In this document: positions 17,191-27,079 of the stretch, piece after piece
Numbering within the stretch: the first letter of the stretch is position 1
Layout of the letters: every line of letters begins with the position of its first letter
Assembly: GCA_030824555.1 (NCBI GenBank)
Contig: JAVBXK010000027.1
Span: forward strand, 1-64,000
Direction: 5' to 3'
DNA length: 64,000 bases
Origin: a bacterium
Lineage (GTDB): Bacteria; Pseudomonadota; Gammaproteobacteria; Burkholderiales; Burkholderiaceae_C
Made by a program: the position numbers and the translations under genes
Notes under the pieces: model-generated
Told to the model about the DNA's origin: nothing
Seen by the model: the letters and a program-made list of their open reading frames with translations, nothing else
Database searches by the model: none

Positions 17191-18102
17191 ATGACCGTCC
17201 GCCCAGCTTCGAACCCCTCGCCACGTACCCGTCCGGCCAAGGTGCCGCCTGCCGCCGCCGTGGCTGGCGCATCGGTGGCCGAGCAGCTGGGTCTGGCCCC
17301 CGGCCAGTCCATCGAGCTGCTGAAGGCGCTGCACATCCTCACGCGCGACGGCAAGCTCAACCAGGACAGCCGCCGCAAGCTCAAGCAGGTGAACCACTTG
17401 CTGCAATTCATCGAGCCGCTGTTGCAACAGGTGCTGGATGCGCAGGGTAACGTCACCCTGGCCGACCACGGTGCCGGCAAAAGTTACTTGGGGTTCATGC
17501 TGTACGACCGCTTTTTCAGCCAGCGCAGCGTGGGCCAGGTATACGGCGTGGAAACCCGCACCGAACTGGTGGAGCGTTCGCGCCAGTTGGCGCAGCAATT
17601 GGGTTTTGCCCGCATGCATTTCCTGCCGCTGAGCGTGCAGGAGGCCATGATCAGCACCGAATTGCCCGCGCAGATTGACGTGGTGACCGCGCTGCACGCC
17701 TGCGACACCGCCACCGACGATGCCATTGCCTTCGGCTTGGCCAAGCAGGCCAAGCACATGGTGCTGGTGCCGTGCTGCCAGGCCGAGGTGGCCGGTGTGT
17801 TGCGCAAACACAAGGCGCTGAGCCTGTCGCGCAACCCATTGAGTGAAATCTGGCGGCACCCGCTGCACACGCGCGAATTTGGCAGCCAGATCACCAACGT
17901 GCTGCGCTGCCTGCAACTGGAAGCGCACGGTTACCAGGTGACGGTGACCGAGCTGGTGGGCTGGGAGCACTCCATGAAAAACGAGCTCATCCTGGCCACT
18001 CAAGCGGGCAACGGCAAACACAGCGCCCGTGAGCGGCTGAACCAGGTGCTGGATGAATTGAACTTGCAGGAACTGAAAGCCCGCTTCGGACTCCACGTCT
18101 GA
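17191..18102 (+). CDS. class I SAM-dependent methyltransferase
   Basis: About 303 residues from ATG 17191 (an in-frame ATG at 17167 adds eight residues; neither has a strong ribosome binding site). The SAM motif region is VTLADHGAGKSYLGFML, followed by YGVETRTELVERSRQLA and DVVTALHACDTATDDA. The signature LVPCCQAEV places it with the Methyltransf_32/GSTCD-like group. The methylated substrate is unknown. Its stop overlaps the start of the antiporter gene by one base (TGATG), so the two are translationally linked. Confidence 0.8.
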   Translation: MTVRPASNPSPRTRPAKVPPAAAVAGASVAEQLGLAPGQSIELLKALHILTRDGKLNQDSRRKLKQVNHLLQFIEPLLQQVLDAQGNVTLADHGAGKSYLGFMLYDRFFSQRSVGQVYGVETRTELVERSRQLAQQLGFARMHFLPLSVQEAMISTELPAQIDVVTALHACDTATDDAIAFGLAKQAKHMVLVPCCQAEVAGVLRKHKALSLSRNPLSEIWRHPLHTREFGSQITNVLRCLQLEAHGYQVTVTELVGWEHSMKNELILATQAGNGKHSARERLNQVLDELNLQELKARFGLHV

Positions 18103-19298
18103 TGGATATCGACCTCAACTTTTTCATCCAGTCCATTGCCTGGCCCGTGGTGCTGTTGCTCGCCTGGGGCGTGGGTGACACCTTGTACACGCGTTGGCAG
18201 ATCCCCCGTGTGTCCAGCTACGTGGCCGTGGGTGTGCTGGTGGGCACGGTCAACCTGCCCGACCTGACCCCCGACATCGCCGGTTTGCCGTTTGTGGCCA
18301 ATGTGGCGTTGTCGCTGGTGCTGTTCGAGCTGGGCTACCGCATCAACCTGCGCTGGTTTCGGGCCAACCCGTGGGTGTTGCTGGCGGGTGTGGCCGAGTC
18401 ATTGCTGACGTTTGCGGCCGTGTTCTGGGCAACCGGGTTGCTTGACGACATTCGCCTGCACGTGCGCCTGGCTGTGGCGGCGCTGGCCATGGCCAGTTCA
18501 CCGGCCGGCATTTTGCGGGTGGTGCACGAGTTGCGCAGCGCTGGGCAAGTCACCGAGCGGGTCATGCACCTCACCGCCATCAACTGTTTGCTGTCGGTGC
18601 TGGCGCTGAAGCTGGTGATGGGGTCGCGCACGCTGCGGGTGTCGGGCGACTGGATGCAGGCCGCCTTTGGCAGCGTGCACGTGCTGGCCACCTCGGTGGC
18701 GGTGGGCATGTTGCTGGGTTTTTTGGTACCCAAGCTGCTCAAAGGGCGTTCATCCGCTGCGTCGGAAGGGGCCACGCTGGTGTTTGCTTTGTCGGTGTTG
18801 CTGCTGGTCACGGCCGCATCGGGCCTGAAACTGTCGCCGTTGCTGGCTGCGCTCACGTTCGGCATCGTGGCACGCGAACGGCGCGTGCACCTCACCCAGA
18901 CGCAGCGCAACTTCGGCTCTGCGGGCGACTTGCTCAGCGTGTTTTTGTTCGTGTATGTGGCTTCGCTGCTGGAGTGGAAAGACGTGTTTGCCAGCTTCCA
19001 GCTGGGGCTCTGGCTGGTGGGGGTGCGTGCTGCGGTGTTTGTGGTGGTGAACCTGGCCACCGCCCAGGTGAGTGGCATCACGTTCAAAAAAGGGCTCATG
19101 ACCGGGCTGGCCCTGAGCCCCATGTCGGCCTTTGTGGTGTTGATGGTGGGGCAAAGCGGCTTGGTGGGCTTTGACCTGGCCGAACAAACCCTGTCCACCA
19201 TCGCTGGCATGGTGCTGATGCTGGAACTGCTGGGGCCTGTGGTGACGCAACGCGCCCTGATGGCCGCCCGCGAAGCCCATGTGTCGCAAGAAACCTGA
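18102..19298 (+). CDS. cation:proton antiporter (CPA2-like)
   Basis: 398 residues with about 12 TM segments across the whole length. The start MDIDLNFFIQSIAWPV overlaps the preceding stop. Helices with LVLFELGYRINLRWF and LAMASSPAGILRVVHEL correspond to the transport core of Na+(K+)/H+ exchangers. No TrkA-N regulatory domain is attached, unlike KefB/KefC. The ion is not predictable. Probable operon with the methyltransferase and the following ligase. Confidence 0.82.
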   Translation: MDIDLNFFIQSIAWPVVLLLAWGVGDTLYTRWQIPRVSSYVAVGVLVGTVNLPDLTPDIAGLPFVANVALSLVLFELGYRINLRWFRANPWVLLAGVAESLLTFAAVFWATGLLDDIRLHVRLAVAALAMASSPAGILRVVHELRSAGQVTERVMHLTAINCLLSVLALKLVMGSRTLRVSGDWMQAAFGSVHVLATSVAVGMLLGFLVPKLLKGRSSAASEGATLVFALSVLLLVTAASGLKLSPLLAALTFGIVARERRVHLTQTQRNFGSAGDLLSVFLFVYVASLLEWKDVFASFQLGLWLVGVRAAVFVVVNLATAQVSGITFKKGLMTGLALSPMSAFVVLMVGQSGLVGFDLAEQTLSTIAGMVLMLELLGPVVTQRALMAAREAHVSQET

Positions 19299-19340
19299 CC
19301 CCAGCAGCCCTCGAACGCACCGTCAAGAGACCCTTCACCC

Positions 19341-20459
19341 ATGCCCTTGGAAGCCTTCAAATCGTCAGACTCGCTCACGCTGGGCGTGGAGCTGGAGTTG
19401 CAGCTGGTCAACACCTACGACTTTGACCTGTCCAGCAGCGCCGACGACCTGCTCGAACTGCTGGGCCGTGCCCCGTTTCCAGGCGTGGTCACGCCCGAAA
19501 TGACGCAAAGCATGATCGAGGTGGCCACCGGCATCCACACGCGGCACGGGCCGCTGCTGGCGCAGTTGCAGGCCATACGCAACACGCTGGTCGCTGGGTG
19601 CGACCGCCTCAACATCGAAATTGCCGGTGGGGGCACGCACCCGTTCCAGCGGTGGTTCGAGCAACGCATTTTTGCCCGCCCGCGCTTCAAGCAGCTGTCG
19701 GGGCTGTATGGCTACTTGGCCAAGCAGTTCACCGTGTTCGGGCAGCACGTGCACATCGGTTGCGCCAGTGCTGACGAGGCGCTGTTTTTGCTGCACGCGC
19801 TGAACCGCTACGTGCCGCATTTCATTGCGCTGTCGGCTTCATCGCCGTTTTTTCAGGGGGTGGACACGCTGTTCGACTCGGCCCGTCTGAACTCGGTGTT
19901 TGCCTTTCCCCTCAGTGGTCGCGCGCCGTTCACGCTCAGTTGGGACGAGTTTGCCAACGTGTACTTCACCAAAATGGAGTCGACGGGTGTGGTCACATCC
20001 ATGAAAGACTTTTACTGGGACATCCGGCCCAAGCCCGAGTACGGCACCATCGAGCTGCGCGTGTGCGACACCCCGCTGACCGTGGAACGCGCTGCCGGTC
20101 TGGCCTGCTACCTGCAGGCGCTGTGCCGCCATTTGCTGGAGCGCAACGAACCCTTGCCCGAAGAAGACGACTACCTCGTCTACACCTACAACCGTTTTCA
20201 GGCGTGCCGCTTCGGGCTGGACGGCACCATGGTCAACCCCAAAACGCGCGAACAGATCAGCATCCGCGAAGACATCCTGGCCACGCTGCGCACCCTGCAG
20301 CCCCATGCGCTGGCGCTCGATTCGCTGGCTGCGCTGGATGAAATCGAGCGCACGGCCGCGCACGACGGCAACCACGCCAATTGGCTGCGCCAGCGTTTCG
20401 TCGAGCACGGCAGCGTGCAGGGGGTGGTGCGCTCGGCTGCAGACCTGTTGCGCACCTGA
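19341..20459 (+). CDS. YbdK-type carboxylate-amine ligase (glutamate-cysteine ligase 2 family)
   Basis: 372 residues. GCS2 fold: N-terminal [17 protein letters not shown], then [21 protein letters not shown] and [10 protein letters not shown], all typical of YbdK proteins. E. coli YbdK has weak gamma-glutamylcysteine synthetase activity; the real substrate in this family is often unclear. ATG 19341 gives the expected N-terminus. It lies 42 bp after the antiporter gene, same strand. Confidence 0.88.
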   Translation: MPLEAFKSSDSLTLGVELELQLVNTYDFDLSSSADDLLELLGRAPFPGVVTPEMTQSMIEVATGIHTRHGPLLAQLQAIRNTLVAGCDRLNIEIAGGGTHPFQRWFEQRIFARPRFKQLSGLYGYLAKQFTVFGQHVHIGCASADEALFLLHALNRYVPHFIALSASSPFFQGVDTLFDSARLNSVFAFPLSGRAPFTLSWDEFANVYFTKMESTGVVTSMKDFYWDIRPKPEYGTIELRVCDTPLTVERAAGLACYLQALCRHLLERNEPLPEEDDYLVYTYNRFQACRFGLDGTMVNPKTREQISIREDILATLRTLQPHALALDSLAALDEIERTAAHDGNHANWLRQRFVEHGSVQGVVRSAADLLRT

Positions 20460-20483
20460 TGTGTGCATGCAAAATTTATTTAT

Positions 20484-20529
20484 AAAATTTTCGCTTCCAG
20501 CACATTCAGTTATTGAATAGTTAGCTATA
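20484..20529 (-). repeat. dispersed ~44-bp repeat, degenerate copy I
   Basis: Minus strand: TAGC, 18 nt, then ATGTGCTGGAAGC in place of the usual AAGCGCTGAAGCC, and a T-rich end. It lies in the border between the ligase gene and the chemosensory locus. Confidence 0.45.
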
Positions 20530-20694
20530 CATAATTTCATCGCCTGCACTGGTGCCGTGTGGCGATTTGAGCCCATGCCGTCCGGGGTAAGCCGCAATGG
20601 TGTGGGAAATGCCCGTATTGATCCACCGTTTGTTGATGTTAGTCAGCCCGCCGTGCGCCGGTGCGCTGTTACATTGACCCAAGGGATCCGAGCC

Positions 20695-21846
20695 ATGAAC
20701 ACGATACAACGTTACAAAGAACCGTTTTTGGCCAGCTGCGCACTGGGCCTTTTGGGTGGGGTGGCCGTGCTGCTGGCGGCAGGCTTTACTTTGCTGGCCC
20801 TTTGCCTGGCTGGCGTGCTGGTGGCAGCCGGTGCTGCGTTGGGGTTGTGGGTGGTCAACACCCTGGCCAAACTGGCGGCACAAACCCAAACCTATGTGGC
20901 GGGCCAGGCCAACTTTGCTGCAGAGGTGGTGCCCATCTGGAAAGGCCACCTCGACACCTCGCGCGAGCAGATGGAAACGGCCGTCAATGCGTTGTCTGAC
21001 CAGTTCGGCGGCATCGTTGACAAAATCGATGCCACCATACAGGCCACATCGCTTGAAACGGACAGCCTTGAGAGCGGCGACGGCGGCATGGTGGCCATGT
21101 TCAGCCGCAACGAGGCTCAGCTGAATGCACTGGTGGCCGTGCAGGCCGATGCCACCAGCCGCATGGACACCATGGTGGACAAAGTGCAGGGTTTGGACCG
21201 GTTCATTGCCGAATTGCAAAGCATGGCCACCGATGTGGACCGCATCGCGCAACAAACCAACCTGCTGGCGCTCAATGCCGCCATCGAAGCTGCCCGTGCG
21301 GGTGAGATGGGTCGAGGCTTTGCCGTGGTGGCCAAAGAGTTCCGCATGCTGTCCAACCAGTCCGGCGAAACCGGTCGGCGCATTGCCGAGAAGGTCAAGG
21401 TCATCAGCTCGGCCATTCTGGAAACCTGTCAAGTGGTCAAGGGCTCAGTCACGCAGGAGGAGGATTCGCTGGCTGCATCTCAGGCTGTCATCGTCAAGGT
21501 CATCGCAGACTTCAAGACAGTCATTGAAACGTTTCAGCGCTCCAGCGACACGCTCAAACTGGAGAGCATGGGCATCCAGGGCCAGATCAACCAGGCATTG
21601 GTCGAGTTCCAGTTCCAGGACCGTGTGAGCCAAATCATGACCCAAGTGATCAAGAACATGGAAATGATGCCCAAGGTGTTGAAAGACGGCGAGCAGGTCT
21701 ACGTCGAAACAGGCGTTCTGGCCGCATCGGATCCCCAGATATTGCTGGGTGAAATGAAAAAAACTTACGTCATGGCCGACCAGCACGTCATCCACGCCGG
21801 TGGCAAGGTCGATCAGAGCAAATCTTCCGATATCAGTTTTTTCTAA
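20695..21846 (+). CDS. methyl-accepting chemotaxis protein without periplasmic ligand domain
   Basis: 383 residues from ATG 20695 (AAGGGA site). Two close TM segments (about 12-34 and 37-57) leave no room for a periplasmic sensor. The cytoplasmic part carries the signalling hairpin [20 protein letters not shown], which binds CheA/CheW, and ends with an [18 protein letters not shown] helix and no CheR-tethering pentapeptide. It probably senses a membrane or cytoplasmic cue, or forms the array core. First gene of the locus, 9 bp before cheY. Confidence 0.88.
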   Translation: MNTIQRYKEPFLASCALGLLGGVAVLLAAGFTLLALCLAGVLVAAGAALGLWVVNTLAKLAAQTQTYVAGQANFAAEVVPIWKGHLDTSREQMETAVNALSDQFGGIVDKIDATIQATSLETDSLESGDGGMVAMFSRNEAQLNALVAVQADATSRMDTMVDKVQGLDRFIAELQSMATDVDRIAQQTNLLALNAAIEAARAGEMGRGFAVVAKEFRMLSNQSGETGRRIAEKVKVISSAILETCQVVKGSVTQEEDSLAASQAVIVKVIADFKTVIETFQRSSDTLKLESMGIQGQINQALVEFQFQDRVSQIMTQVIKNMEMMPKVLKDGEQVYVETGVLAASDPQILLGEMKKTYVMADQHVIHAGGKVDQSKSSDISFF

Positions 21847-21855
21847 AGGGATGAC

Positions 21856-22224
21856 ATGAGCAAAACAGTCATGATCGTTGACGACTCGGCATCTGTGCGC
21901 CGGGTGGTGGGCATCGCGCTCAAGGGGGCCGGGTACACCGTGCTGGAAGGCTCCGATGGCAGAGATGCCCTGTCCAAGCTCACAGGCCAGAAAGTGCACC
22001 TCATCATCAGCGACGTGAACATGCCCAACATGGACGGCATCACTTTCCTCAAAGCGGTCAAACAGTTGCCCGCTTACCGTTTCACGCCGGTCATCATGCT
22101 GACCACCGAGTCGGAAGAATCCAAAAAACGCGAAGGACAGGCTGCTGGCGCCAAGGCCTGGGTGGTCAAGCCCTTCCAGCCCGAGCAGCTCATCGGTGCC
22201 GTTCAGCGGCTGTGCCTGCCATGA
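21856..22224 (+). CDS. cheY: CheY-like single-domain response regulator
   Basis: 122 residues forming one receiver domain: acidic pocket VDD (9-10), phospho-acceptor Asp 53 in ISDVNMPNMDG, conserved Thr in MLTTESE and Lys in VVKPFQPEQL. It is expected to carry the signal from CheA to the flagellar motor or another output. The start at 21856 follows AAAGGG. Its stop overlaps the STAS gene start (ATGA). Confidence 0.92.
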   Translation: MSKTVMIVDDSASVRRVVGIALKGAGYTVLEGSDGRDALSKLTGQKVHLIISDVNMPNMDGITFLKAVKQLPAYRFTPVIMLTTESEESKKREGQAAGAKAWVVKPFQPEQLIGAVQRLCLP

Positions 22225-22553
22225 GCGAGGCTCAGCCCCTGCGCATCGAAGGCGAGTTCACCATTTTCCGTGCAGCCGAGCTGAAACAAACGCTGTTTGT
22301 CGAGCCGCCCATCACTGAAATCGACCTGTCAGCCGTCACCGAGCTCGACAGCGCCGGGTTGCAATTGCTGATGCTTGCCAAAAAAACTGCGCTGGCGCAA
22401 GGGCGAGAGTTGCGCTTGACGGGGCACAGCGAAGCAGTGATCGACGTGTTTGAACTGCTCAACGTGTCGGGTTACTTTGGTGACCCGGTGGTCATGGATT
22501 CGCGGGCCAAACCTGCAACGGGTGGCGCGGCAAGGAGCTCAGATGGATCTTGA
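22221..22553 (+). CDS. STAS-domain protein of the chemosensory locus
   Basis: 110 residues. STAS fold with LRIEGEFTIFRAAELK and the loop ELDSAGLQLLMLAKK, in which the Ser is the residue usually phosphorylated in anti-sigma-antagonist-type STAS proteins. STAS genes occur beside cheA in several environmental chemosensory clusters; the role is not established. It overlaps cheY by 4 bp and cheA by 11 bp. The C-terminal tail (TGGAARSSDGS) lies over the cheA ribosome binding site. Confidence 0.85.
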   Translation: MSEAQPLRIEGEFTIFRAAELKQTLFVEPPITEIDLSAVTELDSAGLQLLMLAKKTALAQGRELRLTGHSEAVIDVFELLNVSGYFGDPVVMDSRAKPATGGAARSSDGS

Positions 22554-24717
22554 TGAAGCCCTTCAGCTGTTCATTGTCGAGTGCCGCGAGCTGCTCGAAG
22601 ACATGGAAACCGCGCTGCTGGCCGTTGAACAGGCCGAAGAAAAAAGCGAAATGATCAACGCGGTGTTCCGCGCCGCGCACACCATCAAAGGCTCATCAGG
22701 GTTGTTCAGCCTGGACCACATCGTGGCCTTCACCCATGTGGTGGAAAGTGTGCTGGACCGCGTGCGCGGCGGCAAACTCACCCTTGACGACAAACTCATT
22801 GCCTTGTTGCTGGCCTGTGGTGATCACATGCGTGCGCTGGTTGACGGCGTGGCTGGCGGTGAGCAAGCCGGCACGCCCGAGCTGGCCCAGGCTGGCGAGC
22901 CGCTGGTGGCCGGTTTGCGCGCTTACCTCAGTGGCGCAGTGGCCCCAGCCCAGTCGGTGGCCGTGACCGCTGCGGTGCCCGAGGCAGAGGCCGACACCGT
23001 GCGGCGCATCAACGGCACCCAGGTGGATGCCGAGCACTGGCACATTTCGGTGCGGTTCGGGCCCGATGTGCTGCGCAACGGCATGGACCCGCTGTCGTTC
23101 ATCCGCTACCTGGGCACACTGGGGCAAATTACCGCGCTTGCCACGGTGGCCGATGCCTTGCCCGACGTGGCCACCATGGACCCCGAAAGCTGTTACCTGG
23201 GGTTCGAGGTTGCGTTCAAGGGCAACGTGAACAAGGCCACCCTTGAACAGGTGTTTGAATTCGTCCGCGAAGACAGCCAACTGTTCATATTGCCGCCGCA
23301 CAGCTTGGTGTCCGAGTACGTGAAGCTGCTGGAACAGCAGCAGGGCGACGCCGTTCGCCTGGGCGAAATGCTGGTGCGTTGCGGCACGCTCACGCGCCAG
23401 GAGCTGGATGCTGCGCTGAACGAGCAGGTGGGTACCCCCGCTACCCCCATCGGCACCATACTGGTCACACAAGGTTCGGTTCAGCCCGAAGTGGTGGAAG
23501 CTGCGCTTCAAAAGCAGAAGCAAACAAAAGACACGGTTGTTGCGGAAAGCCGCTCTATCCGTGTGGATGCTGACAAGCTGGATCAGCTCATCAACCTGGT
23601 GGGCGAACTCATCATTGCCGGTGCCAACGTCAACATGATTGCGCACCGCGCCAAAGTGGTCGAGCTGGAGGAAAGCACCTCCAAACTGACCACGCTGGTT
23701 GAAGAGGTGCGCGACAGCGCCCTGCAATTGCGCATGGTGAAAATTGGTGCCACGTTCAACCGCTTCCAGCGGGTGGTGCACGACGTGTCGCGCGAACTGG
23801 GCAAAGACATTGCCCTGGTCATTGACGGTGAAGACACCGAGCTTGACAAAACCGTGGTCGAGAAAATCGGCGACCCGCTCATGCACCTGGTGCGCAACTC
23901 CATGGACCACGGCATTGAGTCAGCCGAATTGCGTGTGGCCCGTGGCAAGCCCGAGCAGGGCACGCTCAGGCTGAACGCGTTTCACGATTCCGGCGCCATT
24001 GTCATCACGGTGGAAGACGACGGCGGTGGCCTCAAGCGCGACAAAATTCTGGCCAAGGCCATTGAGCGTGGCTTGGTAGAGCCTGGCCACAACCTGTCGG
24101 ATGCCGAGGTGTATGCCCTGGTATTCGAGCCCGGCTTTTCTACCGCTGAAAAGGTGTCCAACCTGTCGGGCCGTGGCGTGGGCATGGACGTGGTCCAGCG
24201 CAACATTGCTGCGCTGCGCGGCACGGTCAGCATGACCAGCGAAGAAGGCGTGGGCACCACCGTCACGGTGAAGCTGCCCCTCACCCTGGCCATCATTGAC
24301 GGCTTTTTGGTGGGTGTGGACAAGGCTGTGTACGCCATTCCGCTGGACATGATCGAGGAATGCGTGGCCTTCTCTGCCGAGCCCGACCACGATTACACCG
24401 ACCTGCGTGGCGAGGTGTTGCCTTTCATCAGGCTGCGGCAGTTGTTCGGTATACGTGGCGCTGCAGCCAAAGGCGAAAACATCGTGGTGCTCAAGCACGG
24501 TGAACAGCGTGCGGGCCTGGTGGTAGACACCTTGCTGGGCGAATTTCAGACGGTCATCAAACCGCTGGGCAAGATGTTTGCACAGGTGAAGTGCGTGAGC
24601 GGCTCCACCATTTTGGGCAGTGGCGACGTGGCGCTCATTCTGGATGTGCCGCAACTGGTTCGCCAGGCCATGGACAAAAGCGGGTCAACGGTGAATGCGC
24701 GTGCGGAACTGGTGTAA
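22543..24717 (+). CDS. cheA: chemotaxis histidine kinase CheA with an MshEN-like insert
   Basis: 724 residues, starting at ATG 22543 after AAGGAG. HPt domain 1-105 (phospho-His 46 in AAHTIKGSS); a regulatory domain about 150-255 seen in many non-enteric CheAs; tandem 24-residue motifs at 272-295 and 302-325; dimerisation helices about 338-400; HATPase about 405-575 (N box NSMDHGIE, DDGGGL, GRGVGMDVV); CheW-like domain about 580-715. The kinase phosphorylates CheY and CheB under receptor control. The tandem motif region matches the c-di-GMP-binding MshEN pattern and is not part of classical CheA. Confidence 0.95.
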   Translation: MDLDEALQLFIVECRELLEDMETALLAVEQAEEKSEMINAVFRAAHTIKGSSGLFSLDHIVAFTHVVESVLDRVRGGKLTLDDKLIALLLACGDHMRALVDGVAGGEQAGTPELAQAGEPLVAGLRAYLSGAVAPAQSVAVTAAVPEAEADTVRRINGTQVDAEHWHISVRFGPDVLRNGMDPLSFIRYLGTLGQITALATVADALPDVATMDPESCYLGFEVAFKGNVNKATLEQVFEFVREDSQLFILPPHSLVSEYVKLLEQQQGDAVRLGEMLVRCGTLTRQELDAALNEQVGTPATPIGTILVTQGSVQPEVVEAALQKQKQTKDTVVAESRSIRVDADKLDQLINLVGELIIAGANVNMIAHRAKVVELEESTSKLTTLVEEVRDSALQLRMVKIGATFNRFQRVVHDVSRELGKDIALVIDGEDTELDKTVVEKIGDPLMHLVRNSMDHGIESAELRVARGKPEQGTLRLNAFHDSGAIVITVEDDGGGLKRDKILAKAIERGLVEPGHNLSDAEVYALVFEPGFSTAEKVSNLSGRGVGMDVVQRNIAALRGTVSMTSEEGVGTTVTVKLPLTLAIIDGFLVGVDKAVYAIPLDMIEECVAFSAEPDHDYTDLRGEVLPFIRLRQLFGIRGAAAKGENIVVLKHGEQRAGLVVDTLLGEFQTVIKPLGKMFAQVKCVSGSTILGSGDVALILDVPQLVRQAMDKSGSTVNARAELV
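23356..23517 (+). other. MshEN-like tandem motif region within CheA (putative c-di-GMP site)
   Basis: Codons for CheA residues 272-325. Motif 1 (272-295) fits RLGxxL...GxL....L..AL..Q exactly over 24 residues. Motif 2 (302-325) has the same register (IGTIL, G311, V316/V317, AL, Q325) but Pro instead of the leading Arg. The six-residue linker compares with about five in known MshEN domains, which bind c-di-GMP through two such motifs. Binding here is inference. Confidence 0.55.
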
Positions 24718-24812
24718 CCGCCTGTTTTTTAACGCTGGGTGTTGAGGTGTTTGGGTGGGATGTCCACTGCAGTCAGTGTTACTTGGTTTTTTGTTTTTAA
24801 GAGGGTTCAGAT

Positions 24813-26477
24813 ATGTTTGCAAATATGAAATTAGCCGTTCGGCTCGGCCTGGGTTTCGCTGCGACCCTGCTGCTGCTGGTCATCATCTCGGTGGTCAGTT
24901 ACTCGCGGCTGAACACGCTCAACAGCGAAATTGAAAACCTGGTCAACGACAAGTACCCGAAAACCATCGATGCAATCGATGTCATCCGTGCCATGAACCA
25001 GGTGGCGCAACTGAACCGGAATTTGTTGCTCGTCAACGACCCGGCTGAGGTGCAAAGTCAGTATGCGCGCATCACCGAGCAGCGCAAAATCATCACCGAT
25101 AACGTTGATTCGCTGGAGTCAAAAATCACCTCTGACGAAGGCAAGAAGCTGGTCAAGGCCATGGTTGACGCGCGGGCGGCTTATGTGGTGGTGCTGGAAA
25201 AGTACCTTGCGCTGGTCAAAAGCGGTGAACGCGATGCTGCTTTGAAGCTGTTGTACGGCGACATGCGTCCGGTGACGGATAACTATCTGAAGGCCATCCG
25301 CAACCTGGTCGATTTCCAGGATGAGCTGATGAAGAAGGTTGGCAAGGAAGCAGATGCGTTGGCCGACTCCACGAAAACCCTGATCCTCATTCTGGGCAGC
25401 GTTGCAGCCTTGCTGTCTGCCCTGTTGGGCTGGATCATCACCCGCAGTGTGATGAAACAAATTGGCGGCGAACCCGATTACGCCCGTGAAATGGTGGGCC
25501 GCCTGGCCACTGGCGACCTGACCATGGACGTCCAGATCGACGCCAAAGACAACTCCAGCCTGCTGTTTGCCATGAAAAACATGATCGGCAAGCTCAGCGA
25601 AGTGGTTACCGATGTGAACAGCGGCGCAGAAGCGCTGGCAGGTGCGTCTGAAGAGGTGAGCGCCACCGCGCAGTCGCTGTCACAAGCGGCCAGTGAACAG
25701 GCTGCGGGTGTCGAGGAAACCAGTGCATCCATTGAGCAGATGACATCCAGCATTGCCCAGAACACCGAAAACGCCAAAATCACTGACGGCATGGCCAGCA
25801 AGGCAGCGCGCGACGCGGCAGATGGTGGCGAGGCTGTGGAAGCCACGGTCACGGCCATGAAGCAGATTGCCCAGAAGATTGGCATCATCGACGACATTGC
25901 CGCCCAGACCAACCTGTTGGCCCTGAACGCAGCCATTGAAGCGGCCCGCGCCGGTGAGCACGGCAAAGGTTTTGCCGTGGTGGCCGCCGAAGTGCGCAAA
26001 CTGGCCGAACGCAGCCAGGTGGCTGCGCAAGAGATTGGCGAAGTGGCCAGCAGCAGCGTGGAGCTGGCCGAAAAAGCCGGCAAATTGCTGGCCGAAATCG
26101 TGCCCAACATCCGCAAAACGTCTGATCTGGTGCAGGAAATCACCGCTGCGTCCACCGAGCAATCGTCCGGCGTGGGCCAGATCAACTCCGCCGTCAACCA
26201 GCTGAACCAGACCACCCAGCAAAACGCGTCCAGTTCGGAAGAGCTGGCTGCCACCGCCGAGGAAATGAGCGGTCAGGCCGAGCAGTTGCAGCAAACCATG
26301 TCGTTCTTCAAGCTGGATTCAAGTGGGCAGCGTTCAGCCTCACCCGTGGCCCGCAGGGTCAAAAACAGTGCCCCCCGTTCTGACAACTCGGGCAGGGCTG
26401 CCGCGAAAGCGCCTGCAAAATTTGTATCGCAGGCCGCTCCTCAGGACCTGGACGAAGCCAAGTTCACCAAGTTTTGA
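24813..26477 (+). CDS. methyl-accepting chemotaxis protein (4HB-HAMP-MA)
   Basis: 554 residues. TM1 about 10-30, a periplasmic four-helix-bundle domain about 31-187, TM2 about 188-210, HAMP about 211-263, then the methylation and signalling helices with the hairpin [20 protein letters not shown]. The C-terminal 60 residues are a Ser/Ala/Lys-rich linker ending DEAKFTKF, which is not the NWETF-type CheR/CheB tether. The ligand is unknown. AGAGGG precedes ATG 24813. It follows cheA by 95 bp and is probably cotranscribed. Confidence 0.93.
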   Translation: MFANMKLAVRLGLGFAATLLLLVIISVVSYSRLNTLNSEIENLVNDKYPKTIDAIDVIRAMNQVAQLNRNLLLVNDPAEVQSQYARITEQRKIITDNVDSLESKITSDEGKKLVKAMVDARAAYVVVLEKYLALVKSGERDAALKLLYGDMRPVTDNYLKAIRNLVDFQDELMKKVGKEADALADSTKTLILILGSVAALLSALLGWIITRSVMKQIGGEPDYAREMVGRLATGDLTMDVQIDAKDNSSLLFAMKNMIGKLSEVVTDVNSGAEALAGASEEVSATAQSLSQAASEQAAGVEETSASIEQMTSSIAQNTENAKITDGMASKAARDAADGGEAVEATVTAMKQIAQKIGIIDDIAAQTNLLALNAAIEAARAGEHGKGFAVVAAEVRKLAERSQVAAQEIGEVASSSVELAEKAGKLLAEIVPNIRKTSDLVQEITAASTEQSSGVGQINSAVNQLNQTTQQNASSSEELAATAEEMSGQAEQLQQTMSFFKLDSSGQRSASPVARRVKNSAPRSDNSGRAAAKAPAKFVSQAAPQDLDEAKFTKF

Positions 26478-26488
26478 AGGAGCCAGCC

Positions 26489-27055
26489 ATGTCTGCTCTG
26501 GTAAAGACCGTGAAAAAGCCGCTGCTGGCCAACAAAACGGCGGCCCCGGTGGTTGACGACAACAAGCAATACCTGACGTTCATGTTGGGTGGCGAGATGT
26601 TTTCGCTCAGCATCCTGGCCATCAAGGAAATCATCTGGTACGCCAACCTGACCGATGTGCCCATGATGCCTTCGTGCATCCGTGGGGTGATCAACCTGCG
26701 TGGGGCGGTGGTGCCAGTCATGGACTTGTCGGCGCGTTTTGGCAAGCCGTCCACGCCGGTGACCAAAAGCACGTGCATTGTCATCATCGAGCTGGCTGCA
26801 GATGGCGAGGGCGAGCACCCACACATGGGCGTGGTGGTGGATTCGGTTCAGGCGGTGCTGGAGATTCCCGGGTCTGAAATTGAGCCCGCCCCGTCTTTCG
26901 GTGCCAAGATCCGTCCCGATTTCATTGAAGGCATTGCCAAAGTGAATGGCAAGTTCGTGATCGTGCTGAACGTGGACAACGTGATGTCCACCGCAGAAAT
27001 CAGCCAGATGGGGCAGGTGGCAGCGTTGGCTGATGTGCCAGCGACGCAAGCCTGA
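26489..27055 (+). CDS. cheW: chemotaxis coupling protein CheW
   Basis: 188 residues, longer than enteric CheW (167) because of an N-terminal extension of about 25 residues. The CheW fold starts at YLTFMLGGEMFSLSI, with the conserved IRGVINLRGAVVPVMDL strand-loop and a receptor/CheA contact region near IVLNVDNVMS. It links receptors to CheA. ATG 26489 is preceded by AAGGAG, so I prefer it over an in-frame TTG at 26474. Confidence 0.93.
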   Translation: MSALVKTVKKPLLANKTAAPVVDDNKQYLTFMLGGEMFSLSILAIKEIIWYANLTDVPMMPSCIRGVINLRGAVVPVMDLSARFGKPSTPVTKSTCIVIIELAADGEGEHPHMGVVVDSVQAVLEIPGSEIEPAPSFGAKIRPDFIEGIAKVNGKFVIVLNVDNVMSTAEISQMGQVAALADVPATQA

Positions 27056-27079
27056 CCGCTTGCTGATCCATAGCGCCCC

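Noticed and set aside
22696-23910. A 404-codon open frame antisense to cheA
   Set aside because: Same mirror effect; the sense strand is an unmistakable kinase and the antisense product is low-complexity.
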